Shown in pieces: positions 55,287-64,000 of a stretch of DNA of 64,000 nucleotides. A program made the translations under genes and the position numbers. The DNA is from Sphingomonas phyllosphaerae FA2 (GTDB taxonomy: Bacteria; Pseudomonadota; Alphaproteobacteria; Sphingomonadales; Sphingomonadaceae). Where the stretch lies: contig NZ_KE386571.1 in the NCBI RefSeq assembly GCF_000427645.1, positions 1,105,676 to 1,169,675 of the forward strand, in the 5' to 3' direction. Under the pieces are notes generated by a model. The model worked only from the letters and a program-made list of their open reading frames with translations. It did no database searches and was not told where the DNA came from. Within the stretch, counting starts at the first letter, position 1, and each line of letters starts with the position of its first letter.

Positions 55287-55945
55287 CGGCCGGTGGGGGT
55301 GCGGCTGGTCGCCGCCGGGGCGGCGGGAGCAGCGGCCGGCGCAGCCGCACCGGCGTCACCCTGCTGACCCGGCTGCCAGTTGGCCGGCGGCGTGACACCG
55401 ACGGTCGGGACCAGACGATCCAGCTCGGCAGTGATCGCCGAGGTGATGTCGGTCGTCGGCTGCGCGAACAGCGCGGCGTTCGGGCGCAGCAGCAGGCTGA
55501 CGTTCTTGGCGCGGACTGCACCGTTCACGGCGTCGGGCAGCTTGGCCGAGATCTGCTCGATCGCATAAGACTGTGCGCGGCTCGCCGGCGCGGTCAGGCG
55601 CTGCAGTTCGGCATTGGCGGTCTGCTCGCGGGTCTGGATCGACTGCGCCTGCGTGCGCAGCGACGCCTCGGTCGCGCCGGGGGCGGCAGCGGCCTTCTGA
55701 TAGGCGGCGACTAGCGGCTGCAACTCGGCCTGGACAGCCTGGCGACGCGTGTTCGCCTGATCGAGCTGCGCCTTGTAGGTCGTCTGGATCTGCTGGCGCG
55801 CGGTTGCCCATGCCTTGGAATTCGCGACAGCCGCCTCAGGATCGGCGACGGCGATACCGGCGACCTGGGCGGTCGCGGTCGCGGCGGTGAACGCGCCCGG
55901 CGTCACGAGCGCCGCGGCGAGCAGGAGGTGCTTGAAGTTAGTCAT
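55283..55945 (-). CDS. OmpH/Skp family periplasmic chaperone
   Basis: A 220-residue protein with a signal peptide ([21 protein letters not shown]) and a long helical, Gln/Ala-rich region ([40 protein letters not shown]), as in Skp, which holds unfolded outer-membrane proteins for BamA. The C-terminus is an Ala/Pro-rich tail longer than in E. coli Skp. It starts inside the bamA stop (TGATG). Confidence 0.9.
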   Translation of the reverse strand: MTNFKHLLLAAALVTPGAFTAATATAQVAGIAVADPEAAVANSKAWATARQQIQTTYKAQLDQANTRRQAVQAELQPLVAAYQKAAAAPGATEASLRTQAQSIQTREQTANAELQRLTAPASRAQSYAIEQISAKLPDAVNGAVRAKNVSLLLRPNAALFAQPTTDITSAITAELDRLVPTVGVTPPANWQPGQQGDAGAAAPAAAPAAPAATSRTPTGR

Positions 55946-58689
55946 CAGAACTGAGTCCCTACGTTGAAGGTGATGAGCTTGCGGTCGTCGCCGGGCTGCG
56001 AAATCAGAGCCTTGGCGAGATCGATACGCAGCGGTCCGAACGGCGAATTCCAGTTAACGCCGATACCCACCGAGACACGCGGCCGCGCCGAATTGCCAAG
56101 GAAGCGCTCCTCGAACGGCTGCGACGCAATCTGCGGCGAATTGGGGACGATGCCGTTACAGCCGCCGTTGCCGTTCGGAAGGCCGGCGGCGCACGTGGTC
56201 GGCACCAGGACCCCGGCCGCATTGACGTACGAATACAGCGGATTGCCCGCGGTGTCCTTTACCGGCAGCGGCAGTACGACGGTGTTGCCGTTGGCGTCGG
56301 TCGTCGTCGGGAACGTCGCGGTCGGCAACGGCTCGGTGATGTTGAACAGGCTGCCGAACTGCGCATAGATCGACGGCCGCAGCCCCATTTCGCGCGCGCC
56401 CGAGCCGAGCGGGATCTCGACTTCGAACCGGCCGAGATAATAAGCGGTACCGCCCAACGCATCGTCGACCAATTGATCGCGATCGGTGATCAGCACCTGC
56501 TTGCCGGCGGAGTCCGTCGTGTAGTAGCGCCGCTGGACGCGCGGGCCGACGCCGCGGATGTCGAAGCCGCGGAACTGCGGTTCGCCGAGGTAGAAGCGGT
56601 CGTTGATGCGGATGCGGTCCACACCCTCACCGCGCGACTTCTCGAGCGACTTGATATAGCCGCCCTCGCCCACGAACGAACCGATGAACCCGCCGCCGAT
56701 ATTGACGAACTTCGAGAAGTCGAGCTTCGAGCGGATGTACTTCACGTCGCCGCCCAGCCCGGCGAAGTCCTGGCTGAACACGAACCGCTGCCCCGCGGTC
56801 GGGCGCAGGCGGCTGTTGAGGCTGTCGAAAATCAGCGAGTAACCGACCGACGACGTCAGACGGTTGCCCAGCGAATCGCAGAGGTAACGACCGGCCTTGA
56901 GCGGATCGCACTTGCCGTTCGTGTAGAAGCTGTTCTCGTCGAGGCCGACCTCGTCATAAGAGAACTGATACCGGCCGGCGAGCTGCCAATATTCGGTCAG
57001 CGGCACGCCGGTGCGGATCTGGAAGCCGGTCGACACCTGGCTGTACGTGGTATTGCGGTTGGTGCCGATGAAGTTGAACGCATTATAGTCGCGACGGAAG
57101 ACGTCGACACCGAGTGCGATGTTCTTGTCGAACACATAAGGCTCGGTGAAGCCCAGCTGGATCGACTTCGAATAGGTCGAATAGTTCACGCCCGCGCTGA
57201 GCGTCTGCCCCTTGCCGCGGAAATTGTTCTGCGTGATGTTCGCCTGGATGATGAACCGCTCGAGGCTCGAGAAGCCCGCCGACAACTGAAGCTGCCCCGT
57301 CGAGCGCTCCTCGACATTGGCCTCCAGCACGACGCGGTCGGCAGCGGAGCCGGGCGTCTGCTTGATCTCGAACTTGTCCTGGAAGAAGCCGAGCGAGTTG
57401 ATGCGATCCTGCGAACGCTTCACCTGGAAGCTATTGAACGCATCGCCCTCGCCCAGACGCACTTCGCGACGGATCACCTTGTCCTGCGTCTGCGTGTTGC
57501 CGGTGATGTCGACCCGCTCGACGTAGGTGCGCTGCGCCTGCCCGATGTGGAAGTTGATCGACATCGTGTGCGCTTCGCTGTCGCGCTGATATTCGGGCTG
57601 CACGTTGCTGAACGCATAGCCGAACAGCCCGGCGGTCTCGCTCAGATTGTCGATCGTGTCCTCGACCGTCTTGGCGTTGTACCAGTCGCCCTTCTTGATC
57701 GGCAGCCCGGCGGCCAGCTTCTTGCCGTCGAAATCGCGAATGTCGCTGTCGACCGTCACGTCGCCGAACTTGTAGCGCGGGCCTTCCTCCACCACGTAGG
57801 TGATGATGAAGTCCTTGCGGTCCGGCGTCAGCTCGGCGACCGCAGAGGTCACGCGGAACTCGGCATAGCCTTCGGTCAGGTAGAATTGCCGCAGCTTCTG
57901 CTGGTCGTAAGCAAGGCGATCCTGATCGTAGGACGTTCCCGACGACAGCAGGCGATAGAAGCGTGCCTCCTTGGTCGCCATCTGCGCGCGCAGCTTGCCG
58001 TCGTCGAACACCTGGTTGCCGATAATGTTGATCTGGCGGACCTTCGACTTCGGCCCCTCGCTCACCTCGAAGATCACGTCGACCCGGTTCTGGTCGAGGC
58101 TGACCATCTTGGGCTGCACGGTCGCGGCGAAGCGGCCCTGCCGGCGATACAGTTCGATGATCCGCGCGACATCGGCGCGCACCGCGGACCGCGTGAAGAT
58201 CTGACGCGGCTTGAGGCGAACCTCCTTGCCGATCTTGTCTTCCTTGAGGCGCTTGTTCCCCTCGAAGATCACGCGGTTGATGATCGGGTTCTCGCGCACC
58301 CGGATGACGATATTGCCGGTCGCCGCGCCGTCGATCTGTACGTCCGCGAACAGGTCGCTGGCGTACAGGTCCTTGATCGCCTGATCGAGCGTCTCGTTGG
58401 TATAGCTGTCGCCCTGCCGCAGCTTGGTATAGCTCAGCGCCGTCTCCGGCTCGATCCGCTGCGTGCCCTCGACGCGCAGCGACGTGATCGTGCGGGCGGC
58501 GGGCTGCGCAATTGCGGGCGCCTGCGCGGCAGGCGCCGCCGTCGGAGCGGTGGCTGCGGGACGGGCGGGCGCAGTGGCGGCCGGGCGGGTCTGCGCGGTC
58601 GCCGCCAGCGGCACGCCGGCCAGCATGGTGCAGCCCAGCAAGGTCGCCGAGGCACGCGCCCGCGAAGTCGAAGTGTTCAGCACCGTCAC
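55945..58689 (-). CDS. bamA: Outer membrane protein assembly factor BamA
   Basis: Core of the BAM complex that inserts beta-barrel proteins in the outer membrane. The 914-residue protein has a signal peptide to about ATAQT, an Ala/Pro/Thr-rich spacer of about 35 residues, five POTRA-type repeats (ITSLRVEGTQRIEPETALSY, NRVIFEGNKRLKEDKIGKEV, VRQINIIGNQVFDD, YKFGDVTVDSDI, YVERVDITGNTQTQD) and the barrel ending in DRKLITFNVGTQF. The barrel carries VRIND and RGFDIRGVGP, equivalent to the conserved (V/I)RGF loop-6 motif. GTG 58689 has AGGA at good distance. Confidence 0.96.
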   Translation of the reverse strand: MTVLNTSTSRARASATLLGCTMLAGVPLAATAQTRPAATAPARPAATAPTAAPAAQAPAIAQPAARTITSLRVEGTQRIEPETALSYTKLRQGDSYTNETLDQAIKDLYASDLFADVQIDGAATGNIVIRVRENPIINRVIFEGNKRLKEDKIGKEVRLKPRQIFTRSAVRADVARIIELYRRQGRFAATVQPKMVSLDQNRVDVIFEVSEGPKSKVRQINIIGNQVFDDGKLRAQMATKEARFYRLLSSGTSYDQDRLAYDQQKLRQFYLTEGYAEFRVTSAVAELTPDRKDFIITYVVEEGPRYKFGDVTVDSDIRDFDGKKLAAGLPIKKGDWYNAKTVEDTIDNLSETAGLFGYAFSNVQPEYQRDSEAHTMSINFHIGQAQRTYVERVDITGNTQTQDKVIRREVRLGEGDAFNSFQVKRSQDRINSLGFFQDKFEIKQTPGSAADRVVLEANVEERSTGQLQLSAGFSSLERFIIQANITQNNFRGKGQTLSAGVNYSTYSKSIQLGFTEPYVFDKNIALGVDVFRRDYNAFNFIGTNRNTTYSQVSTGFQIRTGVPLTEYWQLAGRYQFSYDEVGLDENSFYTNGKCDPLKAGRYLCDSLGNRLTSSVGYSLIFDSLNSRLRPTAGQRFVFSQDFAGLGGDVKYIRSKLDFSKFVNIGGGFIGSFVGEGGYIKSLEKSRGEGVDRIRINDRFYLGEPQFRGFDIRGVGPRVQRRYYTTDSAGKQVLITDRDQLVDDALGGTAYYLGRFEVEIPLGSGAREMGLRPSIYAQFGSLFNITEPLPTATFPTTTDANGNTVVLPLPVKDTAGNPLYSYVNAAGVLVPTTCAAGLPNGNGGCNGIVPNSPQIASQPFEERFLGNSARPRVSVGIGVNWNSPFGPLRIDLAKALISQPGDDRKLITFNVGTQF

Positions 58690-58765
58690 TGCAATCCTAC
58701 CCGAGAGTAAACGCCGTCCATCCAGGCCCGGTCTTCGGCGCGTGCGCCGCCCTGCCTTACCTTGC

Positions 58766-59899
58766 TCACCCGATCAACCCGGCGAGATGCCGCCACAGCC
58801 CGAAGTTGCCGAGATCGTTGAAGGTGACGAGCAACATCAGCGCCAGCACCGCCACCAATCCGCCGCGATACGCCCATTCCACCGCCTCCGGCGCCACCGG
58901 CCGGCGTCGCACCGCCTCGATTGCGTAGAAGAGCAGGTGCCCGCCATCCAGCATCGGCACTGGCAGCAGGTTGATGAACCCCAGATTGATCGAGACGAGC
59001 GCGATCAGGAAAACGAAGGCGTCCGGCCCCAGCGTGATCTGCTCGCCCGACACCTTGGCGATCGACAGCGGTCCGCCGAGTTCCTTGACCGAGCGTCGCC
59101 CGGAAATGATCTGGCCGATCGTCTCGACCATCATCTCGACGATCTGTCCGGTCCGCTGCACCGCGACGACCGGCGCTTCCAGCAGGCCGACCGGCTCGAT
59201 CACCGGTGCGGCCGGCGAGATGCCGAGCAGCCCGACGCGGTAGCTGTTGCCGAAGCGGTCGCGTTGCTCCTGCGTGCCGATCACCGCCTCGACGCTCGCC
59301 GATGTCGTGCCGCGGACGTAATCGACGCGCACCCGCTCACCCGCGCGGATCTTCACGAAGCGGACCATGTCCTCGAACGTCTCGACCGGGCGGCCACCGA
59401 GCGCGGTGACGCGGTCGCCGGCTTGCAAGCCGGCAGCCGCCGCAGCGGTGCCGGGGATCGCCTGCCCCACCACGCTCGGCGTCCGCGCGTCGCCATAAGC
59501 GATCGCGAAGCCGGCAAGGATCAGGATCGCGAGGACGAAGTTCACGAACGGTCCGGCGGCGACGATGATCGCACGCTGCCACACCGGCTTGGCCTGGAAC
59601 GTCTGCGCGCGCTCGGCGGGCGGCAGCGCCAGCCATTCGCCGGTCGGCTGGCTGGCCGGGTTCATGTCGCCTGCAAACTTCACGTATCCGCCCAGCGGCA
59701 GCCACGCCAGCTTCCAGCGCGTTCCCCGCTTGTCGGTCCAGCCCGCAACCTCGCGCCCGAAGCCGATCGAGAAGGCGTCCGCCTTTACCCCGAACAGCCG
59801 CCCGGCGAGATAATGACCCATTTCGTGGATGAAGACGAGCGGACCGATCACCAGAAAGAAGGCGAGCACGGTCAGCAACAGTCCGGGTGTCTGGATCAA
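58766..59899 (-). CDS. rseP: RIP metalloprotease RseP (site-2 protease)
   Basis: Intramembrane zinc protease that cleaves anti-sigma factors such as RseA after a first periplasmic cut. The 377-residue protein has HEMGH in the first membrane helix (His25-His29), one PDZ domain (PGTAAAAAGLQAGDRVTALGGRPVETFEDMVRFV), and the second active-site motif LLPVPMLDGGHLLFY near the C-terminus. The start is not certain: TTG 59899 overlaps the dxr stop by 4 nt (TTGA) and has AGGA 8 nt upstream; TTG 59908 would add three residues. Confidence 0.94.
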   Translation of the reverse strand: MIQTPGLLLTVLAFFLVIGPLVFIHEMGHYLAGRLFGVKADAFSIGFGREVAGWTDKRGTRWKLAWLPLGGYVKFAGDMNPASQPTGEWLALPPAERAQTFQAKPVWQRAIIVAAGPFVNFVLAILILAGFAIAYGDARTPSVVGQAIPGTAAAAAGLQAGDRVTALGGRPVETFEDMVRFVKIRAGERVRVDYVRGTTSASVEAVIGTQEQRDRFGNSYRVGLLGISPAAPVIEPVGLLEAPVVAVQRTGQIVEMMVETIGQIISGRRSVKELGGPLSIAKVSGEQITLGPDAFVFLIALVSINLGFINLLPVPMLDGGHLLFYAIEAVRRRPVAPEAVEWAYRGGLVAVLALMLLVTFNDLGNFGLWRHLAGLIG

Positions 59900-61053
59900 G
59901 CCACGCAATCCTTCACACGCTCGCCCGCCAATCGCCGCGCTTCCGCGTCGACGTGGAGCACCGCGTCGAGCGTTTCCGGCGCGGCCGGGTCGTAGCGCTG
60001 CAGGGTATCGTCGACGATTGCGGCGATTTCAAGAAAGCCGATTGCCCCTTTCAGAAACGCCGCCACGGCGATCTCGTTCGCCGCGTTCAGGATCGCAGGA
60101 CGCGCACCGCCAACATCTACTGCAGCCCGCGCGAGCGCCAGCGAACGAAAGCGCGTTTCGTCAGGTGCTTCGAAGTCGAGCCTGCCGATCTTGACGAGGT
60201 CGAGTGGCGCCATCGGCGTTGCCATCCGCTCGGGCCAGGCAAGGCAATGCGCAATCGGCACGCGCATGTCGCTCGGCCCCAATTGCGCGAGCATCGAGCC
60301 GTCGACATAGTCGACGAGGCTGTGGATCACCGACTGGCGGTGAATGACGATCTCGATCCGGTCGGCGTCGATCGGGAACAGCGCCGCCGCCTCGATCAGC
60401 TCCAGCCCCTTGTTCATCATCGTCGCGCTATCGACCGAGATCTTCGCGCCCATCGACCAATTGGGGTGCGCGACCGCCTGTGCCGGCGTGACCGCGCCCA
60501 TATCCTCAAGTGACCAGTCGCGGAACGGCCCGCCGCTGGCAGTCAGGATGATCCGCCGCACGCGGTCGACCTGCGCAAGATCGAGGCATTGGAAGATCGC
60601 ATTATGCTCGCTGTCGGCCGGGAGCAGCGTGGCGCCATGCCGCGCCGCGGCGGCGGTGATGATCGCCCCCGCCGACACCAGCGGCTCCTTGTTGGCGAGC
60701 ACCACCGTCCCGCCCTGCTCGATCGCCGCCAGCGTCGGCCGCAGCCCCGCGCATCCGACGATCGCGCCCATCGTCCAGTTTGCACCATTGGCCGCCGCAT
60801 CGCACACCGCCTGCGCGCCGCCGGCCGTCGCAATACCTGTACCCGTCAGTGCGCCACGCAGTCTTGGGAGGCACGATTCATCAGCCACCACCGCCATTTC
60901 GGCATTGGTGCGGATCGCAGCCGCCGCCAGTCGCTCCACGTCGCAATTCGCGGTTAAGGCCCGGACGCGAAACGCCTCGGGCGCGCGCTCGACGAGGTCG
61001 AGCGTCGAGGTGCCGACCGAGCCGGTGGCGCCCAGAATATTGACGGTCTTCAT
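59896..61053 (-). CDS. dxr: 1-deoxy-D-xylulose 5-phosphate reductoisomerase
   Basis: Second enzyme of the MEP isoprenoid pathway, NADPH- and metal-dependent. The 385-residue protein has the nucleotide motif NILGATGSVGTSTLDL, the substrate region LTASGGPFRDW, and PNWSMGAKISVDSATMMNKGLELIEA, the usual catalytic stretch. Supplies isopentenyl units for undecaprenol (uppS two genes upstream) and for carotenoids and hopanoids. Its ATG overlaps the cdsA stop by 4 nt (ATGA). Confidence 0.96.
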   Translation of the reverse strand: MKTVNILGATGSVGTSTLDLVERAPEAFRVRALTANCDVERLAAAAIRTNAEMAVVADESCLPRLRGALTGTGIATAGGAQAVCDAAANGANWTMGAIVGCAGLRPTLAAIEQGGTVVLANKEPLVSAGAIITAAAARHGATLLPADSEHNAIFQCLDLAQVDRVRRIILTASGGPFRDWSLEDMGAVTPAQAVAHPNWSMGAKISVDSATMMNKGLELIEAAALFPIDADRIEIVIHRQSVIHSLVDYVDGSMLAQLGPSDMRVPIAHCLAWPERMATPMAPLDLVKIGRLDFEAPDETRFRSLALARAAVDVGGARPAILNAANEIAVAAFLKGAIGFLEIAAIVDDTLQRYDPAAPETLDAVLHVDAEARRLAGERVKDCVA

Positions 61054-61883
61054 GCCGTCAGGCTCGGCAGGATCAACACCAAAGCCGCGGCGACCGGCGC
61101 GACCGGCACCAGCCCGTCGAGGCGATCCAGGACGCCGCCATGCCCGGGCAGAATGTTGCCCGAATCCTTGACCCCCGCACGTCGCTTCAGCCAGCTCTCG
61201 TAAAGGTCGCCGATCTGCGCCAGCACCGCCAGCACCGGCGAACACAGCGCCAGCGCGAGCGGCAATCCCGCGGTCGCATGAAGTACCAGCCCCAGCGCAC
61301 CCGCCGCGATCGTGCCGCCGATCAGCCCGGCCCAGGTCTTGTTCGGCGACAGCCGCGGCGCCAGCTTCGGGCCACCGATCGAGCGCCCCGCGAAGAACGC
61401 ACCGATGTCGCACGCCCAGACCAACGCCATCGCCCAGAAGGCGTAGAGCAGGCCGTGCTCGTCATGCCGCCGCAACACCACCAACGCCAACACCGGCACT
61501 CCGCAATACACAACGCCGACCGCCAGTTGCGGCAGCTTGGTGACGATCACCACGAAGAACGCCGCACCTCCGATCAGGCCAAGCGTGAAGAAGTCATGTG
61601 GCTCGATGATCAGCCATGCCGGCGCCATAGTCGCCAGCGGGACACTCAGTGCCATCTGCGCCAGCCGCTTCGTCCTCGCATCGACATGATGGAGGTTCGA
61701 CCATTCGGCCATCATGAACAGCGCGATCACCACCGCCAGCAGCCAGAAGGCGATATCGCCCAGCACCAGCGCCACCGATGCAACCACGATCATCCCGACA
61801 CTGGCGATCATCCGCAGTCGCAGGTTCGACGGCGTCCGCAATTTGGCGTCGGGGGTCGGCGGGAGCGGAGCGTCGTCGCTCAT
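61050..61883 (-). CDS. cdsA: Phosphatidate cytidylyltransferase
   Basis: Makes CDP-diacylglycerol from phosphatidate and CTP, the branch point of phospholipid synthesis, in the inner membrane. The 277-residue protein has about seven hydrophobic segments and the family signature SWLKRRAGVKDSGNILPGHGGVLDRLDG near the C-terminus. ATG 61883 (MSDDAPLPP) is chosen; the frame upstream overlaps uppS without similarity. It is 10 bp behind uppS. Confidence 0.95.
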   Translation of the reverse strand: MSDDAPLPPTPDAKLRTPSNLRLRMIASVGMIVVASVALVLGDIAFWLLAVVIALFMMAEWSNLHHVDARTKRLAQMALSVPLATMAPAWLIIEPHDFFTLGLIGGAAFFVVIVTKLPQLAVGVVYCGVPVLALVVLRRHDEHGLLYAFWAMALVWACDIGAFFAGRSIGGPKLAPRLSPNKTWAGLIGGTIAAGALGLVLHATAGLPLALALCSPVLAVLAQIGDLYESWLKRRAGVKDSGNILPGHGGVLDRLDGLVPVAPVAAALVLILPSLTA

Positions 61884-61893
61884 GAAAACGAGG

Positions 61894-62625
61894 TCACAGC
61901 CCGCCGTAGCGACGCTGGCGTCGGCCGAACGCCTCGACCGCCGCAGCCAACGCCTCGGCATCGAAGTCGGGCCAAAGCGTGTCGACGAACAGCAATTCGG
62001 CGTAAGCGGCCTGCCAAAGAAGGAAATTCGACAACCGCTGCTCGCCCGAGGTGCGAATCAACAGGTCGAGCGGCGGCAGATCGTGCGTCTCAAGCTCGGC
62101 GTCGATCGCTTCGGCATCGATCGCCATCGGATCGAGCGCTCCCGCCGCCGCCCGTGCCGCCAGCGACTGCGCCGCCGCAACCAATTCCGCCTGCGCACCG
62201 TAGTTCAGCGCGATGGCGAGGATCGGACCGCGATTGTCGACGGTACGCGCCAGCGCATCGTCGATCAGCGCGACGACATCCTCCGGGAAGCGGCGATAGT
62301 CGCCCAGCACGCGCAGCCGCACATCCTCACGCACCAGCTCGGCGAGATCGTTGCGGATGAACAGCTTGAGGAGTTTCATCAGCCCGCCGATCTCTTCGGC
62401 CGGCCGACGCCAGTTCTCCGAGGAGAAGGCGTAGAGCGTCAGCGCCTCGATCCCCATCGCGCGCGCCGCACGCGTCACCGACCGCACCGCCTCGACGCCC
62501 GCCCGGTGCCCCATCGCCCGCGGCAGCCGTCGGGCCGCGGCCCAGCGGCCGTTGCCGTCCATGATGATCGCCACATGACGCGGCAGGACGGCCGGCGCGG
62601 CCTGCGGGATCGCCGCGGTCGCCAT
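61894..62625 (-). CDS. uppS: Isoprenyl transferase (undecaprenyl diphosphate synthase)
   Basis: Elongates farnesyl diphosphate with isopentenyl units to the C55 carrier lipid of peptidoglycan synthesis. The 243-residue cis-prenyltransferase has HVAIIMDGNGRWAAARRLPRAMGHRAG, with the catalytic Asp in MDGNGRW, LTLYAFSSENWRRP, and DLLIRTSGEQRLSNFLLWQAAYAELLF. ATG 62625 is taken; a GTG one codon earlier is possible. It lies 28 bp behind frr. Confidence 0.96.
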   Translation of the reverse strand: MATAAIPQAAPAVLPRHVAIIMDGNGRWAAARRLPRAMGHRAGVEAVRSVTRAARAMGIEALTLYAFSSENWRRPAEEIGGLMKLLKLFIRNDLAELVREDVRLRVLGDYRRFPEDVVALIDDALARTVDNRGPILAIALNYGAQAELVAAAQSLAARAAAGALDPMAIDAEAIDAELETHDLPPLDLLIRTSGEQRLSNFLLWQAAYAELLFVDTLWPDFDAEALAAAVEAFGRRQRRYGGL

Positions 62626-62653
62626 CACATCCGTCCCCGAAGCGCGCGCGCCG

Positions 62654-63211
62654 TCACTTGTTGAGGATTTCCTTTTCCTTCGCCGCCGATACGGCGTCGA
62701 TCTCGGTAATCGTCGTGTCGGTCAGCTTCTGGACCTCGGTTTCCAGACGCTTGCGGTCGTCTTCCGAGATGACGTTCTTCTTCTCGTCGGTCTTCAGCGC
62801 GTCCATGCCGTCGCGACGCACGTTGCGCACCGCGATCTTGGCCTTCTCCGAATATTGACCGGCCAGCTTCGCCAGTTCTTTGCGGCGCTCTTCGGTCAGA
62901 TCGGGGATCGGCAGCCGCAGCGTCTGGCCGTCGTTGATCGGGTTGAGGCCCAACCCGGCCGAGCGGATCGCCTTCTCGACGGGACCGACGTTGGTCTTGT
63001 CCCATACCTGGACCGACAGCATGCGCGGCTCTGGCACCGAGACGGTTGCGACCTGGTTGAGCGGCATATGCGCGCCATAGACCTCGACGGTCACCGGATC
63101 GAGCAGCGACGTCGAGGCGCGGCCGGTCCGCAATCCGCTGAGGTCACCCTTCAGCGCTTCGATCGCACCGTTCATGCGCCGCTCGAGATCGGCCTTGTCA
63201 TACGCGGGCAT
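62654..63211 (-). CDS. frr: Ribosome recycling factor
   Basis: With EF-G splits the post-termination ribosome. The 185-residue protein has the three-helix-bundle pattern: [92 protein letters not shown], and a coiled C-terminal helix. Its start overlaps the pyrH stop by 14 nt. Confidence 0.97.
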   Translation of the reverse strand: MPAYDKADLERRMNGAIEALKGDLSGLRTGRASTSLLDPVTVEVYGAHMPLNQVATVSVPEPRMLSVQVWDKTNVGPVEKAIRSAGLGLNPINDGQTLRLPIPDLTEERRKELAKLAGQYSEKAKIAVRNVRRDGMDALKTDEKKNVISEDDRKRLETEVQKLTDTTITEIDAVSAAKEKEILNK

Positions 63212-63941
63212 CGATAGTCTCCATCTTCTTCTGCACGACCGTCGATACGCCCTTGCCGTCCAGCACGGCGGCGAAATTGCCGTGCTCGCGGATGTTGAAC
63301 ACGACGATCGGAATGTCCGAATCACGGCACAGCGCCACGGCGCTGGCATCCATTACCTTCAGGTTCTTTGCCAGAACCATGTCGTAACTGACTGTGTCAT
63401 AACGCTTCGCATCGGGCACCTTTTTCGGGTCGGCATCATAGACGCCGTCGACCGACGTGCCCTTGAACAAGGCGTCGCAGTTCATCTCGGCCGCGCGCAA
63501 TGCCGCGCCGCTGTCCGTGGTGAAGAACGGCGAGCCGACGCCGGCGGCGAAGATCACGACGCGGCCCTTTTCCAGATGACGCTCGGCGCGGCGACGGATG
63601 AACGGCTCGCATACCGAATGCATCGGGATCGCCGACTGGACGCGCGTGTCGACGCCGATCGTCTCCAGCGCGTTCTGCACCGCCAGCGCGTTCATGACCG
63701 TCGCCAGCATCCCCATATAATCGGCGGTGGCACGCTCCATGCCGTTCGCCGCGCCGGAGATGCCGCGGAAGATGTTCCCGCCGCCCACGACGACGCACAG
63801 CTCGTAGCCCTGCGCACGCACATCGGCGATTTCCTCAGCAACGCGTGCGGTCACCGCGGTGTCGATCGCCAGCCCCCCCTGCCCCATCAGGACCTCGCCC
63901 GACAGCTTGAGCAGGATGCGTTTGTAGCGAGGCTCGGTCAC
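63198..63941 (-). CDS. pyrH: UMP kinase
   Basis: Phosphorylates UMP to UDP for nucleotide and cell-wall precursor synthesis. The 247-residue amino-acid-kinase-fold protein has [67 protein letters not shown] and [20 protein letters not shown] 63941 with GGA upstream. In most proteobacteria tsf and rpsB lie immediately upstream; the window ends 59 bp beyond the start. Confidence 0.96.
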   Translation of the reverse strand: MTEPRYKRILLKLSGEVLMGQGGLAIDTAVTARVAEEIADVRAQGYELCVVVGGGNIFRGISGAANGMERATADYMGMLATVMNALAVQNALETIGVDTRVQSAIPMHSVCEPFIRRRAERHLEKGRVVIFAAGVGSPFFTTDSGAALRAAEMNCDALFKGTSVDGVYDADPKKVPDAKRYDTVSYDMVLAKNLKVMDASAVALCRDSDIPIVVFNIREHGNFAAVLDGKGVSTVVQKKMETIDARV

Positions 63942-64000
63942 AGGATTTCCGTCGTTGTGGGAGGGCGAAGCGGCGCGGACCCTAAGCGGCGGGTACGCGG

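Noticed and set aside
56473..58710. A 745-codon plus-strand open frame opposite bamA
   Set aside because: Low-complexity Leu/Arg/Ala/Val translation mirroring bamA codons; no ribosome site or family similarity.

Overview
The window is GC-rich alphaproteobacterial chromosome and looks like Sphingomonas or a close relative. The grounds are the E1-beta subunit of pyruvate dehydrogenase with its own N-terminal lipoyl domain, a class II DAHP synthase, large TonB-dependent receptors of the Xanthomonas/Caulobacter/sphingomonad type, Tat-exported Gfo/Idh/MocA oxidoreductases, and an envelope cluster (bamA-ompH-fabZ) without the lpxD/lpxA/lpxB genes that usually flank fabZ. The genus is inferred from gene content; there is no rRNA here.

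Layout. 1-1362: the end of a VOC/glyoxalase gene, then about 1 kb with no gene I can support. 1363-11000: tRNA-Glu, class II DAHP synthase, an atypical SDR, cysS, a nitrilase-family amidohydrolase, rpsU, an FKBP isomerase, a SleB-type cell-wall hydrolase, cysK and an MFS exporter. 11062-16520: pdhA-pdhB, then a TadG/TadE/TadE group on the other strand. 16598-25250: a short squalene/phytoene-synthase-like protein, an EF-hand protein, a LOV-domain HWE histidine kinase, nhaA, putA with a divergent Lrp-type regulator, and a doubtful small membrane ORF. 25309-28661: a TonB receptor with an SGNH hydrolase. 28986-30459: a decayed integrase and one cargo gene beside tRNA-Ser, the remains of an integrated element. 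30597-38547: a lytic transglycosylase, a DD-carboxypeptidase, tmk-holB, a GNAT protein, and the tightly packed run metG-tatD-MBL hydrolase-small membrane protein.

38598-50049 is the most distinctive part. One operon encodes a tandem DUF1080 protein, three Tat-exported Gfo/Idh/MocA oxidoreductases and a divergent ApbE-like protein. Facing it are a FadR-type GntR regulator, a large TonB receptor and a hexuronate-type MFS permease. DUF1080 proteins and partner oxidoreductases are known to break glycosides through C3-keto intermediates, so I read this as a complete uptake and periplasmic oxidative deglycosylation system. TGTC-based palindromes lie in both intergenic spaces next to the regulator.

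50148-54128 is a glycerol module (glpF-glpK, divergent glpD). 54103-64000 holds a PilZ protein, rpmE and the conserved minus-strand cluster pyrH-frr-uppS-cdsA-dxr-rseP-bamA-ompH-fabZ, with mostly overlapping or closely spaced genes, linking UMP and undecaprenyl-phosphate supply, phospholipid and isoprenoid synthesis, envelope stress proteolysis and outer-membrane assembly.
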